Assembly: GCA_003331195.1 (NCBI GenBank)
Contig: QOOZ01000003.1
Span: 1 to 50,499, forward strand
DNA length: 50,499 nucleotides
Reading direction: 5' to 3'
From: Puniceicoccaceae bacterium
Lineage (GTDB): Bacteria; Verrucomicrobiota; Verrucomicrobiia; Opitutales; Coraliomargaritaceae
Of the stretch, positions 16,792 to 26,253 are shown piece by piece. Position numbers and translations under genes: made by a program. How positions within the stretch are numbered: position 1 is the stretch's first letter; every line of letters begins with the position of its first letter. A model generated the notes under the pieces. The model saw only the letters and a program-made list of their open reading frames with translations. It did not search any database and had not been told where the DNA came from.

Positions 16792-17397
16792 ATGAAAACT
16801 CTAACATCCATCTCAATCTTTTTAGTTCTTATCGCCTTCAGTCCCCTGCAGGGACAGCAGGGACAGGCGTCCAGCGGTTCGGACATCACACTTTCACCTG
16901 AAGCGGAGGCCGCCATCGCCAGCGGCGACGAGGAGGCCCTAGCGGAAGAAATTGAAAAGCTTATTGCTGCCGCTGTGGCTGAGATTGCACCTGAGGACAT
17001 TGAAGCGATTGAAGCGGCTGTCTCTCGAGTAATTGAAGCCGTTGCAGCAGCCGTTGTCCAGAAAGCCGTCGAAAGTGGCGCAAGCGCTGAAGCAATTAAT
17101 GATGTGGTCCAAGTGGCCGCTGAAGCAACTTTCCGCGCAGCCGCCGAAGCTGGCGTATCCGCCCCGGCATTGGTCGCCGTAGTTGAGCAATTTACCGCAG
17201 GTGCGGAAGCGGCTGCTGCCGAAGCGAATATCGCAGTGCAAGTGGACGTTGCGGAAGTATTTGCCGAAGCTGAGGAATCCGTTGTTCAGACCAGCGTAGT
17301 CGCCATTTCCATCCCCGCTCCTGAAATCACTCCAGAAGATACAGGGATCATTTTGGTAAGCCCCGAGGATCAAGAACAACAAGAAGAACAAGAATAA
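16792..17397 (+). CDS. Ala/Glu-rich secreted protein of unknown function
   Basis: A 201-residue protein with a signal peptide (MKTLTSISIFLVLIAFSPLQG, cleavage near residue 21). The mature part is highly biased towards Ala, Glu and Val and is predicted to be helical, made of imperfect short units such as EAEAAIASGDEEALAEEIEK, AAVAEIAPEDIEAIEAAVSR and EAAAAEANIAVQVDVAEVF. There is no Cys and very little aromatic content. The tail is polar (EDQEQQEEQE). I do not recognise the family. Ala-rich acidic helices of this kind occur in periplasmic or surface fibrous proteins, but no function should be assigned. It stands alone, upstream of a hairpin at 17447-17498. Confidence 0.65.
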   Translation: MKTLTSISIFLVLIAFSPLQGQQGQASSGSDITLSPEAEAAIASGDEEALAEEIEKLIAAAVAEIAPEDIEAIEAAVSRVIEAVAAAVVQKAVESGASAEAINDVVQVAAEATFRAAAEAGVSAPALVAVVEQFTAGAEAAAAEANIAVQVDVAEVFAEAEESVVQTSVVAISIPAPEITPEDTGIILVSPEDQEQQEEQE

Positions 17398-17422
17398 AAC
17401 AACTAATTTGGTATTTTGTAGG

Positions 17423-17439
17423 CTAATAGCGATTATTAG
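17423..17439. promoter_or_regulatory. Inverted repeat overlapping a possible promoter upstream of the EamA gene
   Basis: CTAATA-GCGAT-TATTAG has perfect 6-bp arms. It overlaps a possible plus-strand promoter: TTGGTA (17408-17413), 17-bp spacer, GATTAT (17431-17436), which would start a transcript just before the hairpin at 17447. Weak matches, so tentative. Confidence 0.3.
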
Positions 17440-17446
17440 TCATTTC

Positions 17447-17498
17447 AAAAGCCTCGGCTCCGCGACTCGAAAGAGTTCGCTGAAGTCCGAGGCTTTTT
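17447..17498 (+). terminator. Intrinsic terminator or 5' leader hairpin between the Ala-rich gene and the EamA gene
   Basis: AAAAGCCTCGG (17447-17457) pairs with CCGAGGCTTTTT (17487-17498), ending in a run of five T. Inside it, GCGACTC-GAAA-GAGTTCGC forms a second stem with a GAAA loop and one bulge. It is placed as a terminator for the Ala-rich gene. However, the EamA start codon (17513) lies only 14 bp after the T-run, leaving no room for a promoter in between, so the hairpin may also lie in that gene's leader. Confidence 0.75.
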
Positions 17499-17512
17499 CT
17501 TAGACTCAAGCC

Positions 17513-18385
17513 ATGCATTACCTCGCCATTGTCTCCGTTATATGGGCACTTTCCTTTGGCCTAATCGGTCAGGCACTTAGTGAGGTCGACCCAGTTTTTG
17601 CAGCGACTATGCGACTCGGTATCGCAGGTTTAGCCTTCATCCCCTTCCTGCGTTGGTCGAAAATCCCCCACGGCAGTCATTTCAAACTGGTCGGCTGTGG
17701 CGCGGTGCAGTTCGGCATCATGTATGCCTGCTACATGACGGCTTTCCAAATCGTCCCTGGGCAATCACACCTAGTCGCCCTTTTTTCCATCCTAACACCG
17801 CTCTATGTAGTGTTGATAAACGACCTGCGTAAACGAGAGTTTCACCCAAAATATCTCTATGCCGCTCTGCTTGCCATCGCGGGTGCCGCTACCATCAAGG
17901 CAAGAGATGGTTCAATGGATTCGCTTTGGATTGCTTTCGGACTGATGCAGGTCGCCGGGATCGCCTTTGGTTTTGGCCAAGTCTATTACCGTGACTGGAA
18001 GCGCGTGCACGCAGAGGTCAAAGACCACCAAATATTTGCCTTACTCTATGCGGGCGGCTTCGGAGTCGCGGCCATCGCATGCGCCTTCCTCACTAATTGG
18101 GAGCGCACACAGCTCGACGCAGAGCAGCTCCAAGTGCTCACCTACCTAGGTGTCGTCGCTTCTGGCCTAGGCTTTTTTCTCTGGAATAAAGGAGCAGCAC
18201 TCTGCCGTGCGGGCACATTGGCTGCGTTCAATAATGCAGTCGTCCCACTCGCGATGGCTTGCTCCCTCTTTATCTTTGGCGAGAGCTCAGAACTTGAAGG
18301 TGGCGCAGTCCTCCGGCTGATTCTAGGTAGCGCTTTCATAATCGCTGCCGTCACTTTGTCGGAGAAAACTGCCAAACGCAGCTAG
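17513..18385 (+). CDS. EamA/DMT-family membrane transporter
   Basis: A 290-residue integral membrane protein with about ten hydrophobic helices in two EamA repeats (the first about residues 1-130, the second about 140-285). It starts directly in the first helix (HYLAIVSVIWALSFGLIGQA), as is usual for the family. The second repeat shows LGVVASGLGFFLWNKGA and NNAVVPLAMACSLFIFGE, close to the classical EamA 'A.......L.....P..a.l...l.lgE' pattern. It is not a close copy of the EamA gene at 2861. The substrate is unknown. It converges on acnB. Confidence 0.88.
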   Translation: MHYLAIVSVIWALSFGLIGQALSEVDPVFAATMRLGIAGLAFIPFLRWSKIPHGSHFKLVGCGAVQFGIMYACYMTAFQIVPGQSHLVALFSILTPLYVVLINDLRKREFHPKYLYAALLAIAGAATIKARDGSMDSLWIAFGLMQVAGIAFGFGQVYYRDWKRVHAEVKDHQIFALLYAGGFGVAAIACAFLTNWERTQLDAEQLQVLTYLGVVASGLGFFLWNKGAALCRAGTLAAFNNAVVPLAMACSLFIFGESSELEGGAVLRLILGSAFIIAAVTLSEKTAKRS

Positions 18386-18484
18386 GCCACGTCATACAAG
18401 TTAGAGCGTCGTACCATTATTACAGCTTTATTTCAATAATCTAATCGACCAAGAGCGAATGAGGTCAATGGCTAGTTGAACTTT

Positions 18485-21268
18485 CTACACACTGATCAAA
18501 TCTCTCTGCGCAGGCGCAAATTTTGTCAGGTTAATCCCTATCACTGCTGACTTATATTCATCCATGGTAGGCACTCGGCCTAGGATAGCAGAAAGGACCA
18601 CCACGGGAGTCGAAGCAAGTAAAGACTCCCCTTTCTTACGATCAGAATCTTCGACCACCCTGCCCTTGAAAAGGCGCGTCGATGTAGCCATCACAGTATC
18701 CCCTCTGGCTGCTTTCTCCTGATTACCCATGCACAGATTACAGCCAGGGCGCTCCAGATACATCATGTTTTCATATTCGGTGCGCGCTGCCCCTTTTGGT
18801 GCATCGTCGTCGAATTCGAAATCAGAATACTTCTGGAGCAAGTCCCAATCACCTTCGGCCTTGAGTTCATCAATGATATTGTAGGTAGGCGCTGCCACTA
18901 CGAGCGGTGCTTGAAATTCAACCTTCCCCTCTTGCGCTTCAAGATTCTTAAGCATCTGAGATACGATTTTTAAATCGCCCTTGTGAACCATACAAGAACC
19001 GACAAAACCCAGATCGACCACCTTCTCACCTTCATAATAAGAGAGCTCGCGGATGATGTCATGCGTGTAGCGCTTTGATACATCCTCGTTGTTTACATCT
19101 GGGTCCGCGATCATTGGCTCATTGATCTGATTCAGGTCGACAACGAACTGGGCCGAATACTTCGCATTTGCGTCCGGCATGAGTGCGGGCTTCGTGCCTG
19201 AACGAATGTCTGCGATACGCTGATTAGCCTGATCGACGAGGCCTTGGAGCACCTGACTCTCGTTATCCATGCCCTTATCGATCATAATTTGGATGCGCCC
19301 CTTCGCGATTTCTAGCGACTCGATCAAAGTCTCGTCCTCGCTTATGCAGATAGCGGCTTTGGCCTTCATCTCAGCGGTCCAGTCAGTAAAGGTAAAAGCC
19401 TGGTCGGCAGGAAGAGTGCCAATATGCACCTCGATGATGCGCCCCTGGAAAACGTTTTCGCCAAACTGCTTGAGCATCTGAATCTGTGTGGCGTGCACCA
19501 CATCGCGGAAGTCCATGTGATCCTTTAGGTCGCCCTTGAAAGTCACTTTGACCGATTCAGGAATCGGCATGGACGCCTCGCCGGTGGCCAGCGCGAGTGC
19601 AACTGTTCCTGAATCTGCACCAAAAGCGACCCCCTTGGACATGCGGGTATGTGAATCACCACCAATGATAATCGACCATTCATCAACAGCTAAATCGTTA
19701 AGTACTTTATGGATCACGTCAGTTAAAGGTGGATAAACTTCTTTTGGATCACGCCCAGTGATCAAACCAAACTTATGCATGAACTTCATTAGCCTAGGAA
19801 TATTAGCCTGCGCCTTTTTATCCCAAACCGAGGCGGTGTGGCAACCAGACTGATACGCGGCATCCACAATTGGTGAGATGACAGTCGCCGCCATGGACTC
19901 CAATTCTTGAGAAGTCATCAGCCCTGTCGTATCTTGTGAGCCGACGATGTTCACATTAACTCGCACATCCGAGCCAGCGTAGAGCATTACGCCCTTGCTT
20001 GAACCGACGACGTTTTTATTAAATATTTTTTCGACCGCTGTGAGGCCTTGCCCTTCGTGGCTTACCTCCTTGGCGGGGGCAAAAACCTGCAGCACATCCA
20101 CACCGAGTGTTTTGGCAGCAAAGGTCTGTAGTTTTTTACCAAATACAATCGCATATGAGCCACCCGCTTTCATAAACTCTACTTTCTGAGGAGTTAAGGA
20201 GGCCGCTATGTCGACCAGTTCTTCGTCTCCATTGCAGAGCTTCTTAGTCTTTGTATTGATCGTCAGTACGGTGCCTGTCGCGACGGAGTAGACCTCTACC
20301 AAGATGGGGTCTCCGTTATCGTTCAAGACTGGCAGGCCATCAGCATCCAGTTGCTTGCGCCAGTTCTTTAGGTCGATTCCGATGCCTCCAGTCACGTCGA
20401 CCGTCGTCAGAAAAATTGGGGAAATGCCATTAGTGCCCGCTACAATAGGGGCGATATTAACAAATGGAATGTAAGGACTAGCTGGTTTGCCAGTCCACAA
20501 GGCAACATTATTCACACCCGACATTCTGGAGGATCCCACGCCCATCGTTCCCTTCTCCGCAATAAGCATTACACGCTTATCTGGGTGCTGCTTTTGCAAG
20601 GCTTGAATCTCGGTTTGCGCCTCTTCTGAAATCAAGCACTTGCCATGTAACTCACGGTCCGAGCGTGAGTGGGCTTGATTACCAGGGGAAAGCAGGTCTG
20701 TTGAAATATCCCCTTCGCCTGCAATGTAGGTAACGACTTCAATCGTTTCCTCGATGTCGGGGATCTTGGTAAAAAACTCCGCGCCCGCATAGCTCTCGAG
20801 GATACCCTTAGCCATCGCGCTACCTGACTCGTAAGCAAGCTTGAGCCTCTCCATATCAGCCTCGTACAAGAACACTTGAGTTTTGAGGACTTCAGCCGCT
20901 TGGCCAGCAATCGCTTCATCATCGCCGAGCGCTAAGTCTAGAAGCACGACGATCGATGTGCCCCCTTTCATGTGCATAAGCAACTCAAAGGCAAAATCTG
21001 GCGGGATTTCGTCGACTGTCGATTCGCCAAGGATGATCGCCTTTAAAAAGTGCGCTTTAACCCCTGCAGCGCTAGTCGTGCCCGGCAAGACATTGTAGAT
21101 GAAAAAGTCCAGAGATGCTTTTCGATGTTCGTTGTTGAGATCCTTGATCTGGTCGATAATCACGCCGAGTAACTCACCATCGTCGATCGGCTTCGGGCTC
21201 AAGCCCTGCCCCTTACGTTCTTCGATCTCTTTGATGTATGTTTGGTATAAATTTAAATCTTCAGCCAT
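18485..21268 (-). CDS. acnB: Aconitate hydratase B
   Basis: A 927-residue AcnB, the TCA-cycle citrate/isocitrate isomerase that also acts as 2-methylisocitrate dehydratase in many bacteria. The N-terminal HEAT-like domain unique to AcnB is present (YQTYIKEIEERKGQGLSPKP, FFIYNVLPGTTSAAGVKA), which distinguishes it from AcnA. Cluster ligands are visible in GFVGSCMVHKGD and PGCNLCMGNQ; active-site segments include GGDSHTRMSKGVAFGADSG and TSTRLFKGRV. Length is slightly above the E. coli form. A 12-bp perfect palindrome lies about 100 bp upstream, between this gene and the divergent STAS gene. Confidence 0.97.
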   Translation of the reverse strand: MAEDLNLYQTYIKEIEERKGQGLSPKPIDDGELLGVIIDQIKDLNNEHRKASLDFFIYNVLPGTTSAAGVKAHFLKAIILGESTVDEIPPDFAFELLMHMKGGTSIVVLLDLALGDDEAIAGQAAEVLKTQVFLYEADMERLKLAYESGSAMAKGILESYAGAEFFTKIPDIEETIEVVTYIAGEGDISTDLLSPGNQAHSRSDRELHGKCLISEEAQTEIQALQKQHPDKRVMLIAEKGTMGVGSSRMSGVNNVALWTGKPASPYIPFVNIAPIVAGTNGISPIFLTTVDVTGGIGIDLKNWRKQLDADGLPVLNDNGDPILVEVYSVATGTVLTINTKTKKLCNGDEELVDIAASLTPQKVEFMKAGGSYAIVFGKKLQTFAAKTLGVDVLQVFAPAKEVSHEGQGLTAVEKIFNKNVVGSSKGVMLYAGSDVRVNVNIVGSQDTTGLMTSQELESMAATVISPIVDAAYQSGCHTASVWDKKAQANIPRLMKFMHKFGLITGRDPKEVYPPLTDVIHKVLNDLAVDEWSIIIGGDSHTRMSKGVAFGADSGTVALALATGEASMPIPESVKVTFKGDLKDHMDFRDVVHATQIQMLKQFGENVFQGRIIEVHIGTLPADQAFTFTDWTAEMKAKAAICISEDETLIESLEIAKGRIQIMIDKGMDNESQVLQGLVDQANQRIADIRSGTKPALMPDANAKYSAQFVVDLNQINEPMIADPDVNNEDVSKRYTHDIIRELSYYEGEKVVDLGFVGSCMVHKGDLKIVSQMLKNLEAQEGKVEFQAPLVVAAPTYNIIDELKAEGDWDLLQKYSDFEFDDDAPKGAARTEYENMMYLERPGCNLCMGNQEKAARGDTVMATSTRLFKGRVVEDSDRKKGESLLASTPVVVLSAILGRVPTMDEYKSAVIGINLTKFAPAQRDLISV

Positions 21269-21366
21269 TCCACAAGGCTCTGGCGAAGCCCGTGTATTTC
21301 AAGCAGAATTTAAGAATTATTGCAGACTGCTGTATTTGAAAGATTGATTCTTTGTCACTGGCAGTT

Positions 21367-21378
21367 AACTTTAAAGTT
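21367..21378. promoter_or_regulatory. 12-bp perfect palindrome between acnB and the STAS gene
   Basis: AACTTTAAAGTT in the 167-bp divergent gap, about 100 bp before acnB and 58 bp before the STAS gene. It could be an operator for either gene; it is AT-rich, so chance cannot be excluded. Confidence 0.25.
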
Positions 21379-21435
21379 TAGTTCTTTAAGATTTCTTTTT
21401 TCCAACTCCCTCGCACTTTTTCTACCACGCTCTCT

Positions 21436-21942
21436 ATGAGTGACCCAGCACAGCCCACATTTCTCGTCAGCGCTTACTCCGATCCCGTTGTGGTTCAGGT
21501 CAACGGCAAGGCCAACTATCTTAACTGTAACGCCTTCAGTGAATTTATCGAAAAAGTCATCGCCGAGGGTAGTCGCAAGCTATTCATCGATTTTGAAGAC
21601 TGCAAAGGGATGGATAGCACCTTTCTAGGTATTCTTGCTGGCACCGCGATCCAACTGCGCAAGCTCACTCCTGCGGGCGAACTGATTGTCGGAAACCTTA
21701 GTGAGCGTAACTACGAACTGATCTGCAATCTTGGTCTACAGAACCTGCTCACCATCTCTAAAGATCAAGCTGCCGCCAGCAACACCTTCGACGCACTTAA
21801 AAATCAAGATGTGTCTGACGCTAAGAATATACTCAAAGCTCACGAGAACTTGACCGCTGCCGACCAAGAAAACGTGGGTAAATTTCAGGACGTCATTGCC
21901 TTTCTACGCAATCAAGTCGAAAAGCAGGAAAAGCACTTGTAA
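21436..21942 (+). CDS. STAS-domain protein (anti-sigma factor antagonist-like)
   Basis: A 168-residue soluble protein. Residues about 10-112 form a STAS domain like SpoIIAA/RsbV: a beta start (VVVQVNGKANYLNC), then KLFIDFEDCKGMDSTFLGILAG, where the Ser in DSTFLGIL sits at the usual phosphorylation site of anti-anti-sigma factors. About 55 further residues, helical and charged, end QVEKQEKHL. STAS antagonists bind a switch kinase and release a sigma factor or other output, but no kinase or phosphatase lies beside it. It is divergent from acnB. Confidence 0.88.
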   Translation: MSDPAQPTFLVSAYSDPVVVQVNGKANYLNCNAFSEFIEKVIAEGSRKLFIDFEDCKGMDSTFLGILAGTAIQLRKLTPAGELIVGNLSERNYELICNLGLQNLLTISKDQAAASNTFDALKNQDVSDAKNILKAHENLTAADQENVGKFQDVIAFLRNQVEKQEKHL

Positions 21943-22004
21943 TGGAGGGTCTTGCTCCTGCGTGACCGCTTCTGGATGTGGATGTGCGGAGTGCGTCCCT
22001 GAGT

Positions 22005-24521
22005 TTACCTAGCTATCTTAACTGGCTTGAGCTTCCAAATATGCTTGGCATACTCACTGATCGTACGGTCTGAAGAGAACTTGCCCACGCAGGCAGTGTT
22101 CATGATGGCCATCTTCGCCCAGCGTTTTTTGTCGCTGAAGGCTTTATCCACAGCTTCCTGTGCGCGCACGTAGTCGGCATAGTCGGCGAGGCAGAGAAAG
22201 GGGTCACCCCCCTCGAGCCAACTGCTACAAAGCGGCGCAAAGGCATCTTGCTTGCCAGGTGCGAAATAGTCCGATCGCAACCAATCGATCACTGCTTTGA
22301 GCTCCCAGTTACTATTGTAATAGTCGTAGGGGTTGTAGCCCTTCTCATGCATAGTTTCGACCTGCTCGACGGTGTTGCCGAAGATGAAGATGTTGTCTTC
22401 GCCGACCTCTTCGCCAATCTCCACGTTCGCGCCATCTAGCGTGCCGATAGTGAGTGCGCCGTTGAGTGCGAGCTTCATGTTGCCCGTACCCGAAGCTTCC
22501 TTACCAGCGGTTGAAATCTGCTCGGAGAGGTCGGCGGCGGGAATCATCTTCTCCGCCATCGTGATGCGATAGTTCTGAGGGAAGACGATCTTGATCTTGC
22601 CGTTGATACGGGGATCATTGTTTACTTTTTCGCCGACTTTGTTGATTGCACGGATAATGTTTTTAGCGAGTGCGTAGCCCGGAGCTGCCTTGGCGCCAAA
22701 GATAAAAACACGAGGATTCATCTCGTAGTCTGGATCGTTAAGCAGCCGGCGATAGAGTGTCAGGATATGCAGCAAATTGAGGTGCTGACGCTTATACTCA
22801 TGTAGGCGCTTGATTTGCACATCGAAGAGCGCGTCAGGGCTGATCACGGTGCCAGAATCTTCTAGCACGAAATCAGCAAAAGCTTGCTTGTTCGCGAATT
22901 TGATGTCCATGAAGCGCTTTTGGAATTTGGCATCGTCGGCAAACTTGGCTATAGTCTGAAGCTTATCTAGATCCTTCGGCCAATCCTCGCCAACCTTCTC
23001 TGTAACCAATTCGCTAAGGCCAGGATTACAAGCAAGCAACCAACGACGTGGCGTGATTCCATTGGTCATGTTGATCAACTTATTTGGATACAAGTCATGG
23101 AAGGTTGAGAAGAGATTCTTCTTCAATAAATCGGTGTGTAGTGCGGCGACCCCATTAACCTTGGTCGAACCAACGACTGAAAGGTAGGCCATGCGCACCA
23201 TTTTCGGATGGCCTTCTTCGATGATAGAAAGCTCTGACTTCTTGGCATCGTCGCCAGGCCACTTAGCTTCTACCTCGTCTTGAAGGAAGCGTGCGTTGAT
23301 CTCGTAGATGATTTCAAGATGGCGGGGCAGTACTTTCTCAAAGAGAGGCACGCTCCACTTCTCAAGAGCCTCGGGAAGAAGTGTGTGATTCGTATAGTTA
23401 CAAACACCACGGGTGATCGCCCAAGCAGCATCCCACTCGTGGCCATAATCGTCGATCAGCAGGCGCATCAGCTCAGGTATGGCGATCGCAGGGTGCGTAT
23501 CATTGAGCTGCAACGCATTGTATTCGGCAAACTCTGACCATTCGCTATGGTTGGCATGAAAGCGGCGGATGATGTCCTTAAGCGAGCAAGTAACGAAGAA
23601 GTATTGCTGAATGAGACGAAGCTCCTTACCGTTTTCGGTAGAGTCATTCGGGTAAAGCACTTTAGAGATGGTCTCACCCATCGCCTTTTCACGAACAGCT
23701 TCGACGTAGCCACCATCGTTGAAAATATCGAGGTCAAACTCGTGCGTGGACTTCGAGTCCCAGAGGCGTAGGAAGTTGACCGTCTCACCACCATAGCCAA
23801 CGATACCGATATCGTAAGGCACGCCTTCGATCGTTTTATAGTCGACCCACTTAGGATTGAAGATGCCCTTGCTATCCATTTGATGCTCGACACGCCCAAA
23901 GAGCTGAACTTTTTGTGCAAAATTAGGGCGCATAACTTCCCAGGGACAACCTTTTTCCATCCACACATCGGGGTGTTCAATTTGGTGCCCGTCATTAAAC
24001 TCTTGGCGAAAGAGGCCATACTCATAGTGAATACCATAGCCGATCGCGGGCAGATCTAGCGTGGCTAAGGAATCAAGGAAACAGGCAGCCAGTCGACCTA
24101 GGCCACCATTACCGAGTCCCATGTCCGCCTCTTCTTCGGCGATTTGCGTAAAGTCTTGCCCAAGCTCGGTCAGCGCGTCGCGTGTTTGCTCGAAAAGGCC
24201 GGCGTTGTGCAAATTATTTACAAGCAGACGACCCATCAAATACTCTAGGCTCAAGTAGTAGGCGCGACGCACCTTTTTCTCGTTGTGCACTGCTTGCGTC
24301 TTCATAAAGCGATCCAACAAGCGGTCGCGCACTGCGGAACAGGTAGCCGTCCACCACTCGTCATTGGTCGCACTCTCAGGATGGCGAGCAAGTGTGTAAC
24401 GCAAATGGTTAAGAATCGAGATCTTCATCGATTCCTTGCTATTATCCACCTCAAAACGAAAAGCTTTTGCTCCAGCGTTTGTTGTGGCAGATTTTTTTGG
24501 CTTTTTAGCAGTTGTTGTCAT
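22005..24521 (-). CDS. glgP: Glycogen/alpha-glucan phosphorylase
   Basis: An 838-residue GT35 phosphorylase that releases glucose 1-phosphate from glycogen or maltodextrin. The pyridoxal-phosphate site [20 protein letters not shown] is intact with its Lys (about residue 680). Other core segments are [61 protein letters not shown] and [13 protein letters not shown]. The N-terminal 23 residues are a polar Lys/Ala tail. There is a plausible promoter upstream (TTGGTG, 17 bp, GATAAT). The next gene upstream on this strand ends 301 bp away. Confidence 0.97.
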   Translation of the reverse strand: MTTTAKKPKKSATTNAGAKAFRFEVDNSKESMKISILNHLRYTLARHPESATNDEWWTATCSAVRDRLLDRFMKTQAVHNEKKVRRAYYLSLEYLMGRLLVNNLHNAGLFEQTRDALTELGQDFTQIAEEEADMGLGNGGLGRLAACFLDSLATLDLPAIGYGIHYEYGLFRQEFNDGHQIEHPDVWMEKGCPWEVMRPNFAQKVQLFGRVEHQMDSKGIFNPKWVDYKTIEGVPYDIGIVGYGGETVNFLRLWDSKSTHEFDLDIFNDGGYVEAVREKAMGETISKVLYPNDSTENGKELRLIQQYFFVTCSLKDIIRRFHANHSEWSEFAEYNALQLNDTHPAIAIPELMRLLIDDYGHEWDAAWAITRGVCNYTNHTLLPEALEKWSVPLFEKVLPRHLEIIYEINARFLQDEVEAKWPGDDAKKSELSIIEEGHPKMVRMAYLSVVGSTKVNGVAALHTDLLKKNLFSTFHDLYPNKLINMTNGITPRRWLLACNPGLSELVTEKVGEDWPKDLDKLQTIAKFADDAKFQKRFMDIKFANKQAFADFVLEDSGTVISPDALFDVQIKRLHEYKRQHLNLLHILTLYRRLLNDPDYEMNPRVFIFGAKAAPGYALAKNIIRAINKVGEKVNNDPRINGKIKIVFPQNYRITMAEKMIPAADLSEQISTAGKEASGTGNMKLALNGALTIGTLDGANVEIGEEVGEDNIFIFGNTVEQVETMHEKGYNPYDYYNSNWELKAVIDWLRSDYFAPGKQDAFAPLCSSWLEGGDPFLCLADYADYVRAQEAVDKAFSDKKRWAKMAIMNTACVGKFSSDRTISEYAKHIWKLKPVKIAR

Positions 24522-24822
24522 TTGAGTGTGTTAATTAAAATTATCGTAGCTTGGCCATGAGGCACCAAAGAACATGCATTGCTTAGGCTTTTACAAGCAA
24601 TAGGGAAGTAGAAAGCAAAAAAGCTGCCTTTCCTGTAAAATGGTATCTTTCTTTTCAAAAATAATTTCCACAGATGATAAATTCGACGGTTTAATAGGGG
24701 TCTTCTGATCAATACCTCCATGATTGCTTATTGGGCATATCGTATCGAGGTGGCTAACGCCTGAGCTTACTCAGACCAGCCGACTACATTTGCAGTAGCG
24801 AATAACGAGAAAGGCATTCGGA
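24522..24822. other. Non-coding gap upstream of glgP
   Basis: 301 bp, AT-rich near glgP. No convincing gene: the only open frames are short and lack family-like sequence. Apart from the candidate glgP promoter, it contains only weak dyads (for example CTGAG-CTTA-CTCAG in the distal part) and no recognisable RNA or repeat. Confidence 0.5.
24540..24568 (-). promoter_or_regulatory. glgP: Candidate glgP promoter
   Basis: Minus-strand TTGGTG (24568-24563), 17-bp spacer, GATAAT (24545-24540), placing a start of transcription about 12 bp before the glgP ATG. Matches consensus at three or four of six and five of six bases. Confidence 0.35.
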
Positions 24823-26253
24823 CTAGGAAGCTTCAACACAAGGGAGCAAGGCGGCATCCTTCATGCCGTGAATGATCTTCTTATCGGCGGGGCAAAGGGT
24901 GGCTAAAATACCCTCAAGCTTGGCTTCTTTGTCCGCCTCATCGACAAAATAGTAGGGGCAGAGACGCAGGCGGCCTTCCATTTGATAAAGACTGCCGTCG
25001 TCCCTGTAGACGGGGTGGCGCAGCCGCTTCGGCTTTTCGTAGGTCTGTAAAATATGCAGCGAGGTGTCCGCCATCGTGATCGCTTGCTGGATGGCACCCT
25101 CCCAGTCAGCACGAGATGAGTCGCTGCCCAGCGTGACACTGCGAGCGCCCCATGCACTTTCGTGAAAACCGCTGATTTTAATAATTAGATTACGCTCTTT
25201 CTTACTTGCCTCAATCAATTGCGACCAATCCGTCATCGGCTTACCACCGATCAACGGCGCATCGAGCACGGCATTTGGCGGCAGTTCGACTGGGTCCATG
25301 ACCCAGGTCTGTGGGATGACTTTGGCCAGTGCTTTGTAGGACTGTTTTGAGAGATTCTCGCGCCAGAAGTCTTCGAGGATGTGGTGATGGAAGAGCGCTA
25401 GATTAAGCTTCTCTTCTTGGAAGGGACGCATTGGCGGGGTCAAACTTACTTGCGCCGCTTCACCGGCTTTAAGTAAAAAGTTCGCTATCGAGACATTCGC
25501 CAAATCAAAGAGCTCCCAGAAGCGGTAAATAAGATCCACCTTTTGCGGATCTCCATCGATGCCGACACAGATATCCTCGCCTAAGGGCATGACATCGTCT
25601 GGATGGAAGACGTGGACGCGCTTGCCGAGTTGTCGAAGTTGAGAGGCCAACCACTCCATCTCAGGGCGGTAAGTTGCCGCTTCATCACTGACGAGAATTG
25701 CGATATAGGGCGCCTGCTGGTTCGGCGCTCGCTGTGCTAATACGGTGTAAAATGCATCGACCATATCTTGCGAACCCGATCCGACTAATGAATCGCCATG
25801 CACCTCGGAATAGAGACGATTGAGAAATGCCGTCAGGCCAATACCGCCAGGAACGGAATCGATCTCGGTCATGGCAAACCCTTCTTCCGTAAGCAAAAGG
25901 TCGGGCCGTATCACCACGGGCATGGCGCCGCGTAGTGCCTTTGCCTTCGCGTGCTGAATAAGTGCCTTAGGCTTACCGCGATCCAGATAGGCCGCGACCC
26001 AAGGTGCTTTGAGTGATCGATTGCGGAGCAAGTTCTTTCCCTCAGCTGATCGCAGATAGAGTGTTTCCTGCGCCTTGTGAAATTCGTAGCAAGCCTGCCC
26101 GATCTGCTCGATCTGTCTAATCTGCGCACAACTCAAGGGGAAGGCCTCGGGCGAGTAGCGCCAGGTCTTGTTCTCGAACAGGCTCTGATCAGAAAACGCG
26201 CGAACAGCCTCTTGGTGGCTAAGGCTTCTTGGATTTGCTAGAGACTCATTCAT
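24823..26253 (-). CDS. Uncharacterised protein, possibly ATP-grasp-like
   Basis: A 476-residue soluble protein that I cannot assign firmly. Segments reminiscent of circularly permuted ATP-grasp/glutathionylspermidine-synthetase-like folds are [20 protein letters not shown] followed by [11 protein letters not shown] (about residues 130-160), [20 protein letters not shown] (about 195), [18 protein letters not shown] and, late, [18 protein letters not shown], which could be the ATP-binding strand-loop. These are impressions, not matched motifs. There is no signal peptide or membrane helix. I start at the ATG at 26253, which overlaps the prfB stop by 8 bp (ATGAATGA), indicating translational coupling; the open frame further upstream only reads through prfB in another frame. 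The coupling to RF2 does not by itself reveal a function. Confidence 0.75.
   Translation of the reverse strand: MNESLANPRSLSHQEAVRAFSDQSLFENKTWRYSPEAFPLSCAQIRQIEQIGQACYEFHKAQETLYLRSAEGKNLLRNRSLKAPWVAAYLDRGKPKALIQHAKAKALRGAMPVVIRPDLLLTEEGFAMTEIDSVPGGIGLTAFLNRLYSEVHGDSLVGSGSQDMVDAFYTVLAQRAPNQQAPYIAILVSDEAATYRPEMEWLASQLRQLGKRVHVFHPDDVMPLGEDICVGIDGDPQKVDLIYRFWELFDLANVSIANFLLKAGEAAQVSLTPPMRPFQEEKLNLALFHHHILEDFWRENLSKQSYKALAKVIPQTWVMDPVELPPNAVLDAPLIGGKPMTDWSQLIEASKKERNLIIKISGFHESAWGARSVTLGSDSSRADWEGAIQQAITMADTSLHILQTYEKPKRLRHPVYRDDGSLYQMEGRLRLCPYYFVDEADKEAKLEGILATLCPADKKIIHGMKDAALLPCVEAS

Noticed and set aside
16939..17391. 150-codon antisense open frame under the Ala-rich protein
   Set aside because: A by-product of the GCN/GAN-rich coding strand; it reads as Asn/Phe/Cys/Gly-rich nonsense.
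23468..24037. 189-codon open frame inside glgP
   Set aside because: Same strand but in another frame of a fully conserved phosphorylase; no family-like sequence.
24518..24721. 67-codon minus-strand open frame upstream of glgP
   Set aside because: It overlaps the glgP start and the candidate promoter, and its basic, aromatic sequence looks like translated AT-rich leader DNA.
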